From contig CAIMWA010000327.1 in assembly GCA_903845045.1 (NCBI GenBank), positions 1 through 39,721 of the forward strand: DNA of 39,721 nt, given 5' to 3'. The notes beneath the pieces are model-generated. The model saw only the letters and a list, made by a program, of their open reading frames with translations. It searched no databases and was not told the origin of the DNA. Shown here in pieces: positions 9,685 to 17,264 of this stretch. Position 1 is the first letter of the stretch. Every line of letters starts with the position of its first letter. This DNA comes from an uncultured delta proteobacterium. Lineage in GTDB: Bacteria; Myxococcota_A; Polyangia; Polyangiales; Ga0077539. The position numbers were made by a program, and so were the translations under genes.

Positions 9685-10320
9685 ATGGGCTCCTGCGGGG
9701 CGAGCTGCGGCATCGACCGGCGGCGCGCCCGGCTGCAGGAGCAGGCCGTGGCGCGGGCGCTTCGCGTGCATGGCGACGGCTCCGCGGGAACGCCCCGGTG
9801 GTGGCCCGAGAAAGACGCCTTCGCCCCCGCCGAGGTCGACGCCGTCGCCGCGCACTTCGGCACGGTGCTGCCCGCGCGCGTCCACGTTCTGCGCGACGAT
9901 GCGATGCCCTTCGCGACGTGGATCTACGTCATCGCAAGCACCGGTCCGTCGTCGTGGGTCGAACTGCGGGACGGCGCCGCGGCGACGGTGCCGACGGAAC
10001 CCGAACAAGGCCTGCGCGTGGGGCTCTCATCGCTGCACCGTGCGGCGGCGCTGCAGGAGTTCGCGTTCACCGGCGCGCCCGCGGACGACGGCGTCTGGAT
10101 CGAGGAGCGCCGCGTCGCCGGCGTCGAGGACCGACGGCTTCAGCCCTTCGTGCGCGCGGTGCAGGGCGTGCTCGGCGCGCGGCGCATCGCGTGCCTCGAC
10201 GCGGCGTTTCTCGCAACGGAGCTGGGCCCCGAGGGTCCGTCGTTGTGGGCGGCGCTCTTCGACGCGGCGCCGATGCGATCGTGCGCCGGCGTGTGGATCG
10301 AGACGCCGAAGCTCACATGA
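9685..10320 (+). CDS. Unknown protein, 211 aa, coupled to coiled-coil gene
   Basis: No family recognised. It begins MGSCGASCG with two cysteines four residues apart, then an Arg-rich helix, then a mixed alpha/beta body without signal peptide or membrane segment. A segment WIYVIASTGPSSWVEL reads like two beta strands. The start is separated from the upstream stop codon by a single base and has no ribosome-binding site of its own, so translation most likely depends on the coiled-coil gene, and the two proteins may act together. Its last eight bases overlap the convergent AAA ATPase gene. Confidence 0.7.
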   Translation: MGSCGASCGIDRRRARLQEQAVARALRVHGDGSAGTPRWWPEKDAFAPAEVDAVAAHFGTVLPARVHVLRDDAMPFATWIYVIASTGPSSWVELRDGAAATVPTEPEQGLRVGLSSLHRAAALQEFAFTGAPADDGVWIEERRVAGVEDRRLQPFVRAVQGVLGARRIACLDAAFLATELGPEGPSLWAALFDAAPMRSCAGVWIETPKLT

Positions 10321-11632
10321 GCCCGTGCCGGCGCATGTAGTCGGCGGCCTCGTCGTACTGCCCGGACTCGTTGGCGAACTGCACGTGGTTGCGGATCGTC
10401 GAGAACCACTCGCGGGTCGTCGGGCGCAGCCGCACCCGCGCACGCTCGAAGAGCGCCATGGTCAGCGGCTCGACGACGCCCGACGCGAGGCTGCGCGTGA
10501 TCGCGAGCTCCGCCGCGCCCTCGACGAGCGCCTCGAGGTCGGCGCCGGACCATCCTTCGGTCTGGTCCGCGATGCGCCCGAGGTCGAGGCCCGCGGCGGG
10601 CTTGTCGGCGAGCTTCAGCCCGAGAATCTGGGCACGCGCAGGCTTGTCCGGCGGCGGCACGAAGAGCACCTGGCCGAAGCGCCCGGGGCGGCGGAACGCG
10701 GCGTCGACGTCCCACGGCGTGTTCGTCGCACCGATGACCAGCACGCGCTCGTTGCGGCTCGCGAAGCCGTCGAGCTCGGCGAGGAACTGCGTGATGACCC
10801 CGCGCATCGCGCCGGTCACGAGCTTCGCGCGCTGCATCCCGAGAGCGTCGATCTCGTCGAAGAAGAGCACCGTCGGCGCACGACGGCGCGCGTCCTCGAA
10901 GATGGCGTGGAGCTGGCGCTCGGAGTTGCCGATCCACATGTCGAGGACCTCGTGCAGGCCCACGTTCACGAAGCTCGCGCCGCACTCGCCGGCGGTGGCG
11001 CGCGCGAGCCACGTCTTGCCGCAGCCGGGCGGACCGTAGAACAGCATGCCGCCGCCGGCCTTGCGCCCGTACGCCGCGAAGACCTCGGGCTTGTGGAACG
11101 GGAGGATGATGCGCATGCGGATGCGCTCCTTCACGTCCTCGAGGCCGCCGACGTCCTTGAAGGCGACGGCGTCGGCGGGGGGCGCGGGTCCGTCGGTGCC
11201 TGCGTCCGCCGCGGGCTCGCGCGCGGGGAGCAGGGCATCCCAGTGCGCGGGGTCCGCGAGGGCGGCGTCGAGCTTCACCGCGCGCTCGTAGTCGGCCCGC
11301 GCGGCGCGATGGTCCCGGCGCTTCTCATGGGCCCGCGCGCGAAGAAGCAACGCCATCGCGTGATCGGGGAGCGCCGCGAGCACCCGCTCGACGGACTGCA
11401 GCGCGCGGTCGGCGTCGCCCAGCGCCAGCGAGCAGCGCGCCGATCCGAGGGCCGCGTCGTCGCGGGTGCCGGCGTCGTCGACGATGCCGTCGAAGTGCTC
11501 CCGCGCCTCCTTCGCCTGGCCCGCGCGCTCGAGGAGGTTCGCGACGTGGAGCCGCAGCGGGGCGTTGCCCGGCGCCAGCGCGAGCGCGTCGAGGAGCAGC
11601 TTGAGCGAGGGGTCCGTGGGGCGATCCTGCAT
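10313..11632 (-). CDS. TPR-AAA ATPase fusion
   Basis: The 439-residue cytoplasmic protein combines N-terminal TPR-like helices (about residues 8-125) with one classical AAA module (about 157-400). Seen directly: Walker A GPPGCGKT (200-207), Walker B VLFFDEID (255-262), and the second region of homology GATNTPWDVDAAFRRPGRF (301-319) with its arginine finger. The AAA core resembles the single-module, katanin/Vps4/spastin-like and FtsH-like group, whose members pull apart or remodel protein assemblies. The TPR segment would choose the client. No protease domain or transmembrane helix is attached. The ATG at 11632 lacks a Shine-Dalgarno but has TAGACT six bases upstream. The client is unknown. 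Confidence 0.88.
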   Translation of the reverse strand: MQDRPTDPSLKLLLDALALAPGNAPLRLHVANLLERAGQAKEAREHFDGIVDDAGTRDDAALGSARCSLALGDADRALQSVERVLAALPDHAMALLLRARAHEKRRDHRAARADYERAVKLDAALADPAHWDALLPAREPAADAGTDGPAPPADAVAFKDVGGLEDVKERIRMRIILPFHKPEVFAAYGRKAGGGMLFYGPPGCGKTWLARATAGECGASFVNVGLHEVLDMWIGNSERQLHAIFEDARRRAPTVLFFDEIDALGMQRAKLVTGAMRGVITQFLAELDGFASRNERVLVIGATNTPWDVDAAFRRPGRFGQVLFVPPPDKPARAQILGLKLADKPAAGLDLGRIADQTEGWSGADLEALVEGAAELAITRSLASGVVEPLTMALFERARVRLRPTTREWFSTIRNHVQFANESGQYDEAADYMRRHGLM

Positions 11633-11638
11633 GCGCGG

Positions 11639-11644
11639 AGTCTA
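11639..11644 (-). promoter_or_regulatory. Possible leaderless -10 element (TAGACT) of the AAA gene
   Basis: TAGACT on the minus strand ends exactly six bases before the ATG at 11632, so transcription would start at or next to the A of the start codon. No Shine-Dalgarno is visible. Confidence 0.4.
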
Positions 11645-11667
11645 AGCCCCGCGCGCGACGCGGGGGA

Positions 11668-13158
11668 TCAGCGTCGGCGACCGAAGCCGCCGAAGTGCAT
11701 GCCGCCTCCCCCGCCGCCGAAGCTCGGCGCGGGGCGGAACGACGGCGCGGAGTACACCGGCGCGAAGCTCGTCGGGGCGCGGTACGAAGGAGCCTGGTAC
11801 ACCGGCGCGGGGCGGTACACCGGCGCTGCGTACGTCGGCGATCCGTACGACGGCGCCGGGCGGTACACCGGCGCTGCGTAGGTCGGCGATCCGTACGACG
11901 GAGCGGGGCGGTACACCGGTGCTGCGTAGGTCGGAGACCCGTACGACGGCGCCGGGCGATACATCGGGGCGGCGTAGGTCGGCGACGCGTAGTTCGGGTT
12001 CCCGTACACCGGCGGACGCACGACGGGCTGCACCATCGGCATCGACGGACGCACCACCGGCGACCCGTAGGCCGCGGCTCCCACCGGCACGCGATACCCA
12101 CCGTAGTAAGGCGAAGGCTCCGAACCCCCGGTGAACGGCGCGGCGGGACGCATCGCGGCGGCGCCCGGCGGGATCGACATCGGCGCGCGGTACGGCATCG
12201 CGCCGACGCCCATGCCCGGGCGAGGTGCCGGCGGCGCCGCGAGCCGCGGGGCGATGGCGTAGCGAGGCAGCGCCGACGGGGCCGCGGTGCGCAGGGGCAT
12301 CACCGTCGAGCTCGCGGACGAGAGCTGCGTCACCGGCCCGGCGTTGATGCGCACCACGTGCTCGCCGAGGTTCATCACCCGCGTGAGGTTGCACGACGAC
12401 GTCTGCCGAAGGATCGCTGGGACCGCCGTCGGCGCCGCGTAGGTGGGATGCGCCGTGCCGACCTCGCCCGACGGGCAGAAGCGCCATGCGGAGCCGGTGT
12501 ACCCGCGGCCGCCGTACGGCGCCCCGCGCGGCGGAAGCGGAGCCCAGCCCGCGTAACCGCCGCCGTAGCGCCAGCCCACCCAAGCAGGACCCCAGACCGT
12601 GCCCGGAACCCAGCCCCAGCCGCGCGACGCGAGGGAGATCCAGCGGCCGTAGTGGAACGGCGCCCAGCCCCAGGCGTAGTCGGACACCCAGGTCCAGCCG
12701 TACTCCGTGAGCACCCAGTGGCCGCGCGAGTAGTACGGCGCGAAATCGGCGCCGACGACGTTCGACGCAGGCACCCACACGCGGCCGTAGGATGGGTCGT
12801 CGATCCACGTTCCATACGGCGCGAGCGCGCTGCCGAACTGCGTGTAGGCCGCGGGGTCGTAGCCCTCCTCGTAGAGCACGTCCTCGGCGGGCATCTCGCC
12901 CTCGGGCATCGCCGACGGGTCCACCGGCGCCCCGTTCGGCGGCACCTCGGCGTAGCCCGGCGGCGGCGCGTTCGGATCGGCCACGGGCATCCCCGTGTTC
13001 GGATCGAGGGCCTGCGTCGGCGGCGGAGCGATCCCGTACCCGCTCCCGCCCTGCATCGGCTGGGCGGGCGCATACGGGTCATTGTATTCCTGCGCGCCAG
13101 CCACCGAGGCCCCGAGCAGGAGCGTCAGCGCAGCGACGAGTTGGACGACGACCTTCAT
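11668..13158 (-). CDS. Exported DUF6600-like Trp/Tyr-rich protein with Pro-rich tandem repeats
   Basis: The 496-residue protein starts with a Sec signal peptide ending ASVAGA before QEYND. Residues about 25-100 are Pro/Ala/Gly-rich. From about 105 to 200 comes the DUF6600-type pattern of short Trp/Gly/Tyr repeats, such as YGTWIDDPSYGRVWVP, GHWVLTEYGWTWVSD and WGWAPFHYGRW. The C-terminal third is low-complexity Tyr/Pro/Ser, including 16-residue tandem repeats (SPTYAAPVYRPAPSYG), and ends in Gly/Phe/Arg. GGAGGT five bases before the ATG supports the start. DUF6600 proteins are exported and of unknown function; the repetitive tail suggests a cell-surface or extracellular matrix part. It sits between the AAA gene and the polysaccharide locus. 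Confidence 0.85.
   Translation of the reverse strand: MKVVVQLVAALTLLLGASVAGAQEYNDPYAPAQPMQGGSGYGIAPPPTQALDPNTGMPVADPNAPPPGYAEVPPNGAPVDPSAMPEGEMPAEDVLYEEGYDPAAYTQFGSALAPYGTWIDDPSYGRVWVPASNVVGADFAPYYSRGHWVLTEYGWTWVSDYAWGWAPFHYGRWISLASRGWGWVPGTVWGPAWVGWRYGGGYAGWAPLPPRGAPYGGRGYTGSAWRFCPSGEVGTAHPTYAAPTAVPAILRQTSSCNLTRVMNLGEHVVRINAGPVTQLSSASSTVMPLRTAAPSALPRYAIAPRLAAPPAPRPGMGVGAMPYRAPMSIPPGAAAMRPAAPFTGGSEPSPYYGGYRVPVGAAAYGSPVVRPSMPMVQPVVRPPVYGNPNYASPTYAAPMYRPAPSYGSPTYAAPVYRPAPSYGSPTYAAPVYRPAPSYGSPTYAAPVYRPAPVYQAPSYRAPTSFAPVYSAPSFRPAPSFGGGGGGMHFGGFGRRR
11811..11990. repeat. 48-bp in-frame tandem repeats, about 3.8 units
   Basis: Units begin at 11811, 11859 and 11907, with a diverged partial fourth at 11955. 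Each is 48 bp and encodes 16 residues of the exported DUF6600-like protein. The units differ by a few third-position changes, so unit number can vary without breaking the frame. Confidence 0.9.
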
Positions 13159-13224
13159 GAGCGGACCTCCAGCGAGCGGCAGCGGCGGACGGCGGATTGC
13201 GGCCGCGCTGCCTCCCCGTCCTCG

Positions 13225-13240
13225 AGCACGGCACATGCCA
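13225..13240 (-). promoter_or_regulatory. Sigma54-like promoter before the DUF6600-like gene
   Basis: Minus-strand TGGCATGTGCCGTGCT compares with TGGCACG-N4-TTGCW. The GG and GC pairs are 12 bp apart as required, with two mismatches elsewhere. The start would lie near 13213, leaving a leader of about 55 bases that ends with the strong GGAGGT site. This is a single weak-to-moderate match. Confidence 0.3.
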
Positions 13241-13306
13241 CGCGCGCGACGAGGGAGTGCTCCAAGCATCCCCACGTCATCGCCCTGCGCGCAACTGCGG
13301 CAGAAT

Positions 13307-13345
13307 GCCCCGCAGGGTCGTCGATGTCCCACGATGCTGCGGGGC
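13307..13345 (-). terminator. Hairpin downstream of glycosyltransferase operon
   Basis: GCCCCGCAG (13307-13315) pairs perfectly with CTGCGGGGC (13337-13345), with extra TCGT/ACGA pairing inside the loop. It lies five bases beyond the stop of the last gene of the minus-strand polysaccharide operon. There is no U-tract, so it may be a 3' end-stabilising or Rho-assisted structure and not an intrinsic terminator. Confidence 0.4.
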
Positions 13346-13350
13346 GTCGG

Positions 13351-14562
13351 TCACGCCCGGGCGCTCGCGGGACCCCTCACGGCCTCGGCGAGGAGTTCGT
13401 GGAGCTGCGCGGCGCGAGGCTCCCACCCGTGGCTCGCGACGACGCGTTCACGGGCAGCGGCGGCGAGCGCGGCGGCCCTCGCGCGGTCGCGGAGCAGCGT
13501 CGCGATGACCTCGGCGGTGGCGGTGCCATCATCGGAGACCGAGGCCACCGCGAGGTGCACGCCGGGCTCGGCGTCGACGCCCTCGGCGGCGCCGGGCGAG
13601 CACACCACCGGGACGCCCATGGCCATGGCCTCGAGCACCTTGTTCTGCACGCCCCGCGCGACGCGCAGCGGGATCGCGCAGACCGCGCAGCCCCGCACGA
13701 CGTCGCGCAGGTCGGGCAGGAAGCCGGTCACGGTGACGCCGGGCACGTCGGCGAGGACACGCACCGCGGCCGCGGGGTTCGATCCCGCGAGCACCACCCG
13801 AAACGACGGGTGCTCCACGCGAACCTTTGGCAGCACCGCGCGCACGAGGAACTCCGCTGCCTCGACGTTCGCCTGGTAGTCCATCGCGCCGAAGAAGACC
13901 GCCGAGGCGTCCGCGGCGGGATGCGCGGCGGGCGCGAAGTACGCGGTGTCGACGCCGTTGGGCAGCGCGCGCACGTCGCACCCCGGGGCGATGGCCGCGA
14001 AGAGCTCCCGCTCGCGCTCGGCGGTGACCACGGAGATCGCCGCGCGCCCGGCGACGTGGCGCTCGAAGGCCGCGAGGGTGCGGGCCTCGCGACGGTGCAC
14101 GAAGCGCATCGGAAAGCCCGCGCGCTCGGCGTACGCGGACCACTTCGCGGAGTCGGCGTCGACGAAATCCATCACGAGCGGAACCCGCGGATGGCGCAGG
14201 GCGTAGGGCGCCATGGAGCTGCTCTCGGCGTAGATCACGTCGGGGCGGAGCTCGCGCACCAACGCGTCGACCTCGGCCTCGAGGCGCGCGCTGTGGAACA
14301 CCGGCACCGTCAGCGGCGTCGACGACAGCAGCGCCGGCAGCGCCCGCACGCGCTGCACGCGAAGGTCCAGCGGCGCGAGGGTCACCGACGCGAAGACCCG
14401 CCGCAGCCGCGCGGCGTGGGCGACGTCCGACGGAGGCTCGGCCAGGGCTGCCAGGTGCACCTCGCAGCGCGTCGCGAGGCGCGAGAGCAGGTTGAACGTG
14501 CGGATCTTGTCGCCCTTGTCGGGAGGGAACGGCACGCGGTGCGTGAGCGCGAGCACCCTCAC
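13351..14562 (-). CDS. Glycosyltransferase, GT-B fold (TIGR03087-like)
   Basis: The 403-residue protein is predicted to transfer a sugar from a nucleotide donor at the cytoplasmic face of the membrane during exopolysaccharide assembly. The N-terminus VLALTHRVPFPPDKGDKIR, the internal MDFVDADSAKW (131-141), LPNGVDTAYF (200-209) and the C-terminal donor-site region GVQNKVLEAMAMGVPVV (304-320) match the family of glycosyltransferases associated with exosortase/PEP-CTERM-type polysaccharide loci. The start is GTG at 14562. Its first bases overlap the stop of the acyltransferase gene (GTGA, 4 bp), so the two are translationally coupled. It is the last gene of a four-gene minus-strand operon. Confidence 0.88.
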   Translation of the reverse strand: MRVLALTHRVPFPPDKGDKIRTFNLLSRLATRCEVHLAALAEPPSDVAHAARLRRVFASVTLAPLDLRVQRVRALPALLSSTPLTVPVFHSARLEAEVDALVRELRPDVIYAESSSMAPYALRHPRVPLVMDFVDADSAKWSAYAERAGFPMRFVHRREARTLAAFERHVAGRAAISVVTAERERELFAAIAPGCDVRALPNGVDTAYFAPAAHPAADASAVFFGAMDYQANVEAAEFLVRAVLPKVRVEHPSFRVVLAGSNPAAAVRVLADVPGVTVTGFLPDLRDVVRGCAVCAIPLRVARGVQNKVLEAMAMGVPVVCSPGAAEGVDAEPGVHLAVASVSDDGTATAEVIATLLRDRARAAALAAAARERVVASHGWEPRAAQLHELLAEAVRGPASARA

Positions 14563-15185
14563 GACGGCCGCACCCACGCCCGGGTCACGGGGTCGCGGCG
14601 GCGCAGCACCCGCGCGGGGTTTCCCCCGACGACGCAGTCGGCGGGCACGGGCTCGATGACCACGGAGCCCGCGGCCACCACGCTGCCGTCGCCGACGTCG
14701 GCCAGCACCACGCTGCCGTTGCCGAGCCACGCGTTGCGCCCGACGGTGACGCGATCATAGCGGCCCGGCTGGTCCTGCACGGGCACGTCGGGGTCGTCGA
14801 TGCCGTGCTGGTTGCGCCCCGAGAGCACGTGCACGTTGGATCCGAGCGTCGCGTGCGGCGCGAGCACGACGCGCCCGAGGCTGCAGTTGGCGCCGACGTA
14901 CACGCCCTCGGCCACGACGGCGTCGGGCGTCGCGAAGGTCGTCCCCCACTGGATGCACGACGCGGGGTGGCACTCGCGCAGCACGGCCCCGTAGAACGCG
15001 CGGCGAAGCACCTGGCCGCTCAGCCCCGGCACCATGGCCAGCGCCTGCGAGTAGCCCGCAAACACCGTGCGCTCCCGGGCCTCGTCGACCCCTCGGGACT
15101 CCAGCCGGAACATCGCCACCAGCGGCGCCACGAGCCCCCGCGCCGCCGCCAGCGCCACCGCCTTGCCCAGACTCCTCGCGCTCAA
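14559..15185 (-). CDS. Hexapeptide-repeat acyltransferase (LbH fold)
   Basis: The 208-residue protein is predicted to O-acetylate a sugar or polymer intermediate using acetyl-CoA. Imperfect hexapeptide repeats from about 75 to 175 form the left-handed beta helix, with the typical closing pattern NAWLGNGSVVLADVGDGSVV (151-170) and GGNPARVL (187-194). A histidine in the loop NQHGID (125-130) is a plausible catalytic base. The start is TTG at 15185, chosen because AGGAGG (15197-15192 on the minus strand) sits seven bases upstream in the short gap after the preceding gene. The N-terminal 25 residues are hydrophobic. It is flanked by two glycosyltransferases, so polymer modification is the likely job. 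Confidence 0.85.
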   Translation of the reverse strand: MSARSLGKAVALAAARGLVAPLVAMFRLESRGVDEARERTVFAGYSQALAMVPGLSGQVLRRAFYGAVLRECHPASCIQWGTTFATPDAVVAEGVYVGANCSLGRVVLAPHATLGSNVHVLSGRNQHGIDDPDVPVQDQPGRYDRVTVGRNAWLGNGSVVLADVGDGSVVAAGSVVIEPVPADCVVGGNPARVLRRRDPVTRAWVRPS

Positions 15186-15197
15186 CGTCCGCCCTCC

Positions 15198-16319
15198 TCA
15201 GCGCAGCGCGCCGAGCGCCGCATACAACGCCAGGTAACGCTCCGCCCGCCGCGCCGGGTCGTGCCGGTCCCTCGCCCGCTGCCGGGCGAGCTCGACGCGA
15301 CGCGCGCGCTCGGCCTCGTCGCCGACGCACGCGACCACCGCCGCGGCGAGGCGCTCCGGCGACTCGGGGTCGACGATCCACGCCATGGACCCATCGTCGG
15401 CCACCTCGGGCACGCCGCCGACGCGCGTCGCGACCACCGGCAGACCCACGGTCATCGCCTCGAGCAGCGCGTTGGGCATCGCCTCGGAGCGGCTCGGCAT
15501 CACGAGCATGTCCGAGGCCCGGTACACCGTGCCCACGCTGCGCTGGTGCCCGAGGAACAGCGCGTGGTCCGCCACGCCGAGCTCCGTCGCGAGGGAGCGC
15601 AGCGCCGCCGCGTCGGGGCCGTCGCCGGCGAAGGCGAGGGTCACGTCGGCGCCCTGCTGCCGCGCCATCGCGAGCGCTCGCAGCGCCACGTCCTGCCCCT
15701 TCTCGTGGGACAGCCGCCCGACCACCGCCGCGATGAAGGCCTCTCGCGGAATGCCCAGCGCCGCCCGGGCGCCGTCGCGGTCGTGGGGGCTCTGGAGGTC
15801 CTGCGCGTCGACGGCGTTCGGAATCACCACCACCCGCTGCCCCGCGACGCCCTCGCGCATGACGATGTCGCGCGCGCTCTCGGCCACGGCCACGACGCGG
15901 TCGGCGCGCGGCAGCGACCACGCGTCGATGCGGTGGTAGCGCTTCACCTTGTCGTTCTCCGCGGTCCACCCGTGGTGATGGCCGACCCACGGGATGCGCC
16001 GCGCCGCGCGCACCGCGAGCGCGAGCAGGTGCGGCTTGTACGAGTGGCTCTGCACCACCCTCGCGCCGATGCGCCACGCCAGCGCCACGGCCTGCGCCAC
16101 GACGCCCGGATCGAAGGCTCCGCGCTCCTGCAGTTCGTGGACGACGAGCGCCCCGCCGGAGATCTCGTCGAGCCTCGGCACCGGCCCGGCGCCGCGCCCG
16201 CGCAGCAACGCCACGTGGAGCTGAACGTCGGACGGGAGCGCGCGTGCGAGATGCACGAGCCCCCGCGCCGGCCCGGTCACCACCGGCGCGTCCAGGATCG
16301 ACAGGACGACGCGCGGCAC
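15198..16319 (-). CDS. Glycosyltransferase family 4 protein
   Basis: This 373-residue GT-B enzyme is predicted to transfer a retained-configuration sugar from a nucleotide donor to a lipid-linked intermediate. Visible landmarks are HSYKPHLL in the N-terminal acceptor domain (92-99), VIPNAVDAQ at the domain junction (165-173), VGRLSHEKGQD in the donor domain (200-210) and the EX7E motif with Glu279 and Glu287 in SRSEAMPNALLEAMTVGLPV. The start is GTG at 16319, directly abutting the TGA of the SGNH hydrolase gene. The next gene starts 13 bp beyond its stop, so it is part of a tight operon. Confidence 0.92.
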   Translation of the reverse strand: MPRVVLSILDAPVVTGPARGLVHLARALPSDVQLHVALLRGRGAGPVPRLDEISGGALVVHELQERGAFDPGVVAQAVALAWRIGARVVQSHSYKPHLLALAVRAARRIPWVGHHHGWTAENDKVKRYHRIDAWSLPRADRVVAVAESARDIVMREGVAGQRVVVIPNAVDAQDLQSPHDRDGARAALGIPREAFIAAVVGRLSHEKGQDVALRALAMARQQGADVTLAFAGDGPDAAALRSLATELGVADHALFLGHQRSVGTVYRASDMLVMPSRSEAMPNALLEAMTVGLPVVATRVGGVPEVADDGSMAWIVDPESPERLAAAVVACVGDEAERARRVELARQRARDRHDPARRAERYLALYAALGALR

Positions 16320-17141
16320 TCAGCGATCCTTCGGGGTCTGGGCGTCGGCCTCGACGGCGGCGTCGGGCAGCACCGCGCCGGCCGGCAGCGGGCCTTCGGG
16401 TCGGGGCACGCCGCGCCCCTCGATGAAGAGCGCGCGGATCTGCGCGACCATGCGCTGCCGACCGGCGGCGTTCGGGTGCAGGCCGTCGGCGGTGAGCGCG
16501 TCGGGCAGGTAGCCCTCGTCGTCGCCGAGCGCCGCGGCGTAGTCGAGCACGAGCTCGTGGCGCATGCGGGCCGTGTCCCGGAGCCACTCGTTGAAGCGTC
16601 GGATGCGGCCCGTCGCGGCGCCCCCGGCCTCGACGCGGTCCCAGGTGCGGGACACCGGAACGGTGGTGGCGTGGACGACCTTCACGCCGTGCGAGCGCAC
16701 GCGATCCGCGAGCTGCGCGTAGTACGACTGGGTCTCGTCGAAGGGCGGCGCGTCGGGGAGCAGGTTGATGGCGCACATCTTCAGCACCACCATCTCGGGC
16801 CGCAGCGAGAGCGCGTCGGACTCCACCCGCAGAAGCTGCTGCCAAACGAGCTGACCGCCGTCGCCGCGGTTCACGAAGTGCGACGTCGGAAACTCCGCCG
16901 CGAGGTCGAGCTGCTCGGTGATGCTCGCGCCGAGGAACACCACCCGCCCCGACACCACGCCCTCGTTGCGCAGGCGCTCGTTGTCCGCCGCGAAGCGGGA
17001 GCGGTGCGCGGGGTCGGCGTGCAGCGAGAGCCAGCGCTCGTGCCAGGTGCGGGCGTCGCTGCGGTACCGAAGGGCCTTGTAGGTCATGGCCCCGAGGCCC
17101 GCGAGCAGCAGCGCCAGGGCGCCCTGGTAGAGACGGTTCAT
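16320..17141 (-). CDS. Membrane-anchored SGNH/GDSL hydrolase
   Basis: The 273-residue protein has one N-terminal transmembrane or signal-anchor helix (about 5-21) followed by an SGNH hydrolase domain facing the periplasm. Block I is FLGASITEQ with nucleophile Ser73, block II is NRGDGGQ (91-97), block III CAIN with Asn126, and block V DGLHPN with Asp219 and His222. Families with this fold deacetylate or acetylate polysaccharides. It is the first gene of the minus-strand glycosyltransferase/acyltransferase operon, so it probably edits acyl groups on the polymer. It is divergent from the export arm, with start codons about 125 bp apart. A lipase/esterase role outside the locus cannot be excluded. 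Confidence 0.85.
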   Translation of the reverse strand: MNRLYQGALALLLAGLGAMTYKALRYRSDARTWHERWLSLHADPAHRSRFAADNERLRNEGVVSGRVVFLGASITEQLDLAAEFPTSHFVNRGDGGQLVWQQLLRVESDALSLRPEMVVLKMCAINLLPDAPPFDETQSYYAQLADRVRSHGVKVVHATTVPVSRTWDRVEAGGAATGRIRRFNEWLRDTARMRHELVLDYAAALGDDEGYLPDALTADGLHPNAAGRQRMVAQIRALFIEGRGVPRPEGPLPAGAVLPDAAVEADAQTPKDR

Positions 17142-17179
17142 CGTGCGCGATCACTCCATCCGCGCGGGGCGCCAAACCC

Positions 17180-17208
17180 TCGACACGCGCGGGGCATCAT
17201 GCCATATC
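17180..17208 (+). promoter_or_regulatory. Possible promoter of the polysaccharide export arm
   Basis: TCGACA (17180-17185) and CATATC (17203-17208) are 17 bp apart in the divergent region. A start near 17215 would place the in-frame ATG at 17199 upstream of the transcript and so supports the start at 17265. The match is moderate at both hexamers. Confidence 0.35.
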
Positions 17209-17264
17209 GCCAACGCTCGGCGGGTGCGCGATTCGCCCTGCAGAAAGAACGTTTCCGTCGATCC

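Noticed and set aside
7760..11881. A very long open frame (over 1,300 codons) across the coiled-coil, unknown and AAA genes in another phase
   Set aside because: It is Arg/Ala/Gly-rich with no domain, overlaps three well-supported genes, and is expected in DNA this GC-rich.
11811..11990. Regularly spaced repeats as a possible CRISPR array
   Set aside because: Units are contiguous with no unique spacers and keep the reading frame of an exported protein.
14805..17198. Long plus-strand open frame running antisense through the glycosyltransferase operon into the barrel gene
   Set aside because: Its upstream part is a shadow of the minus-strand genes. Only the part from 17265 has a signal peptide and barrel-like strands.
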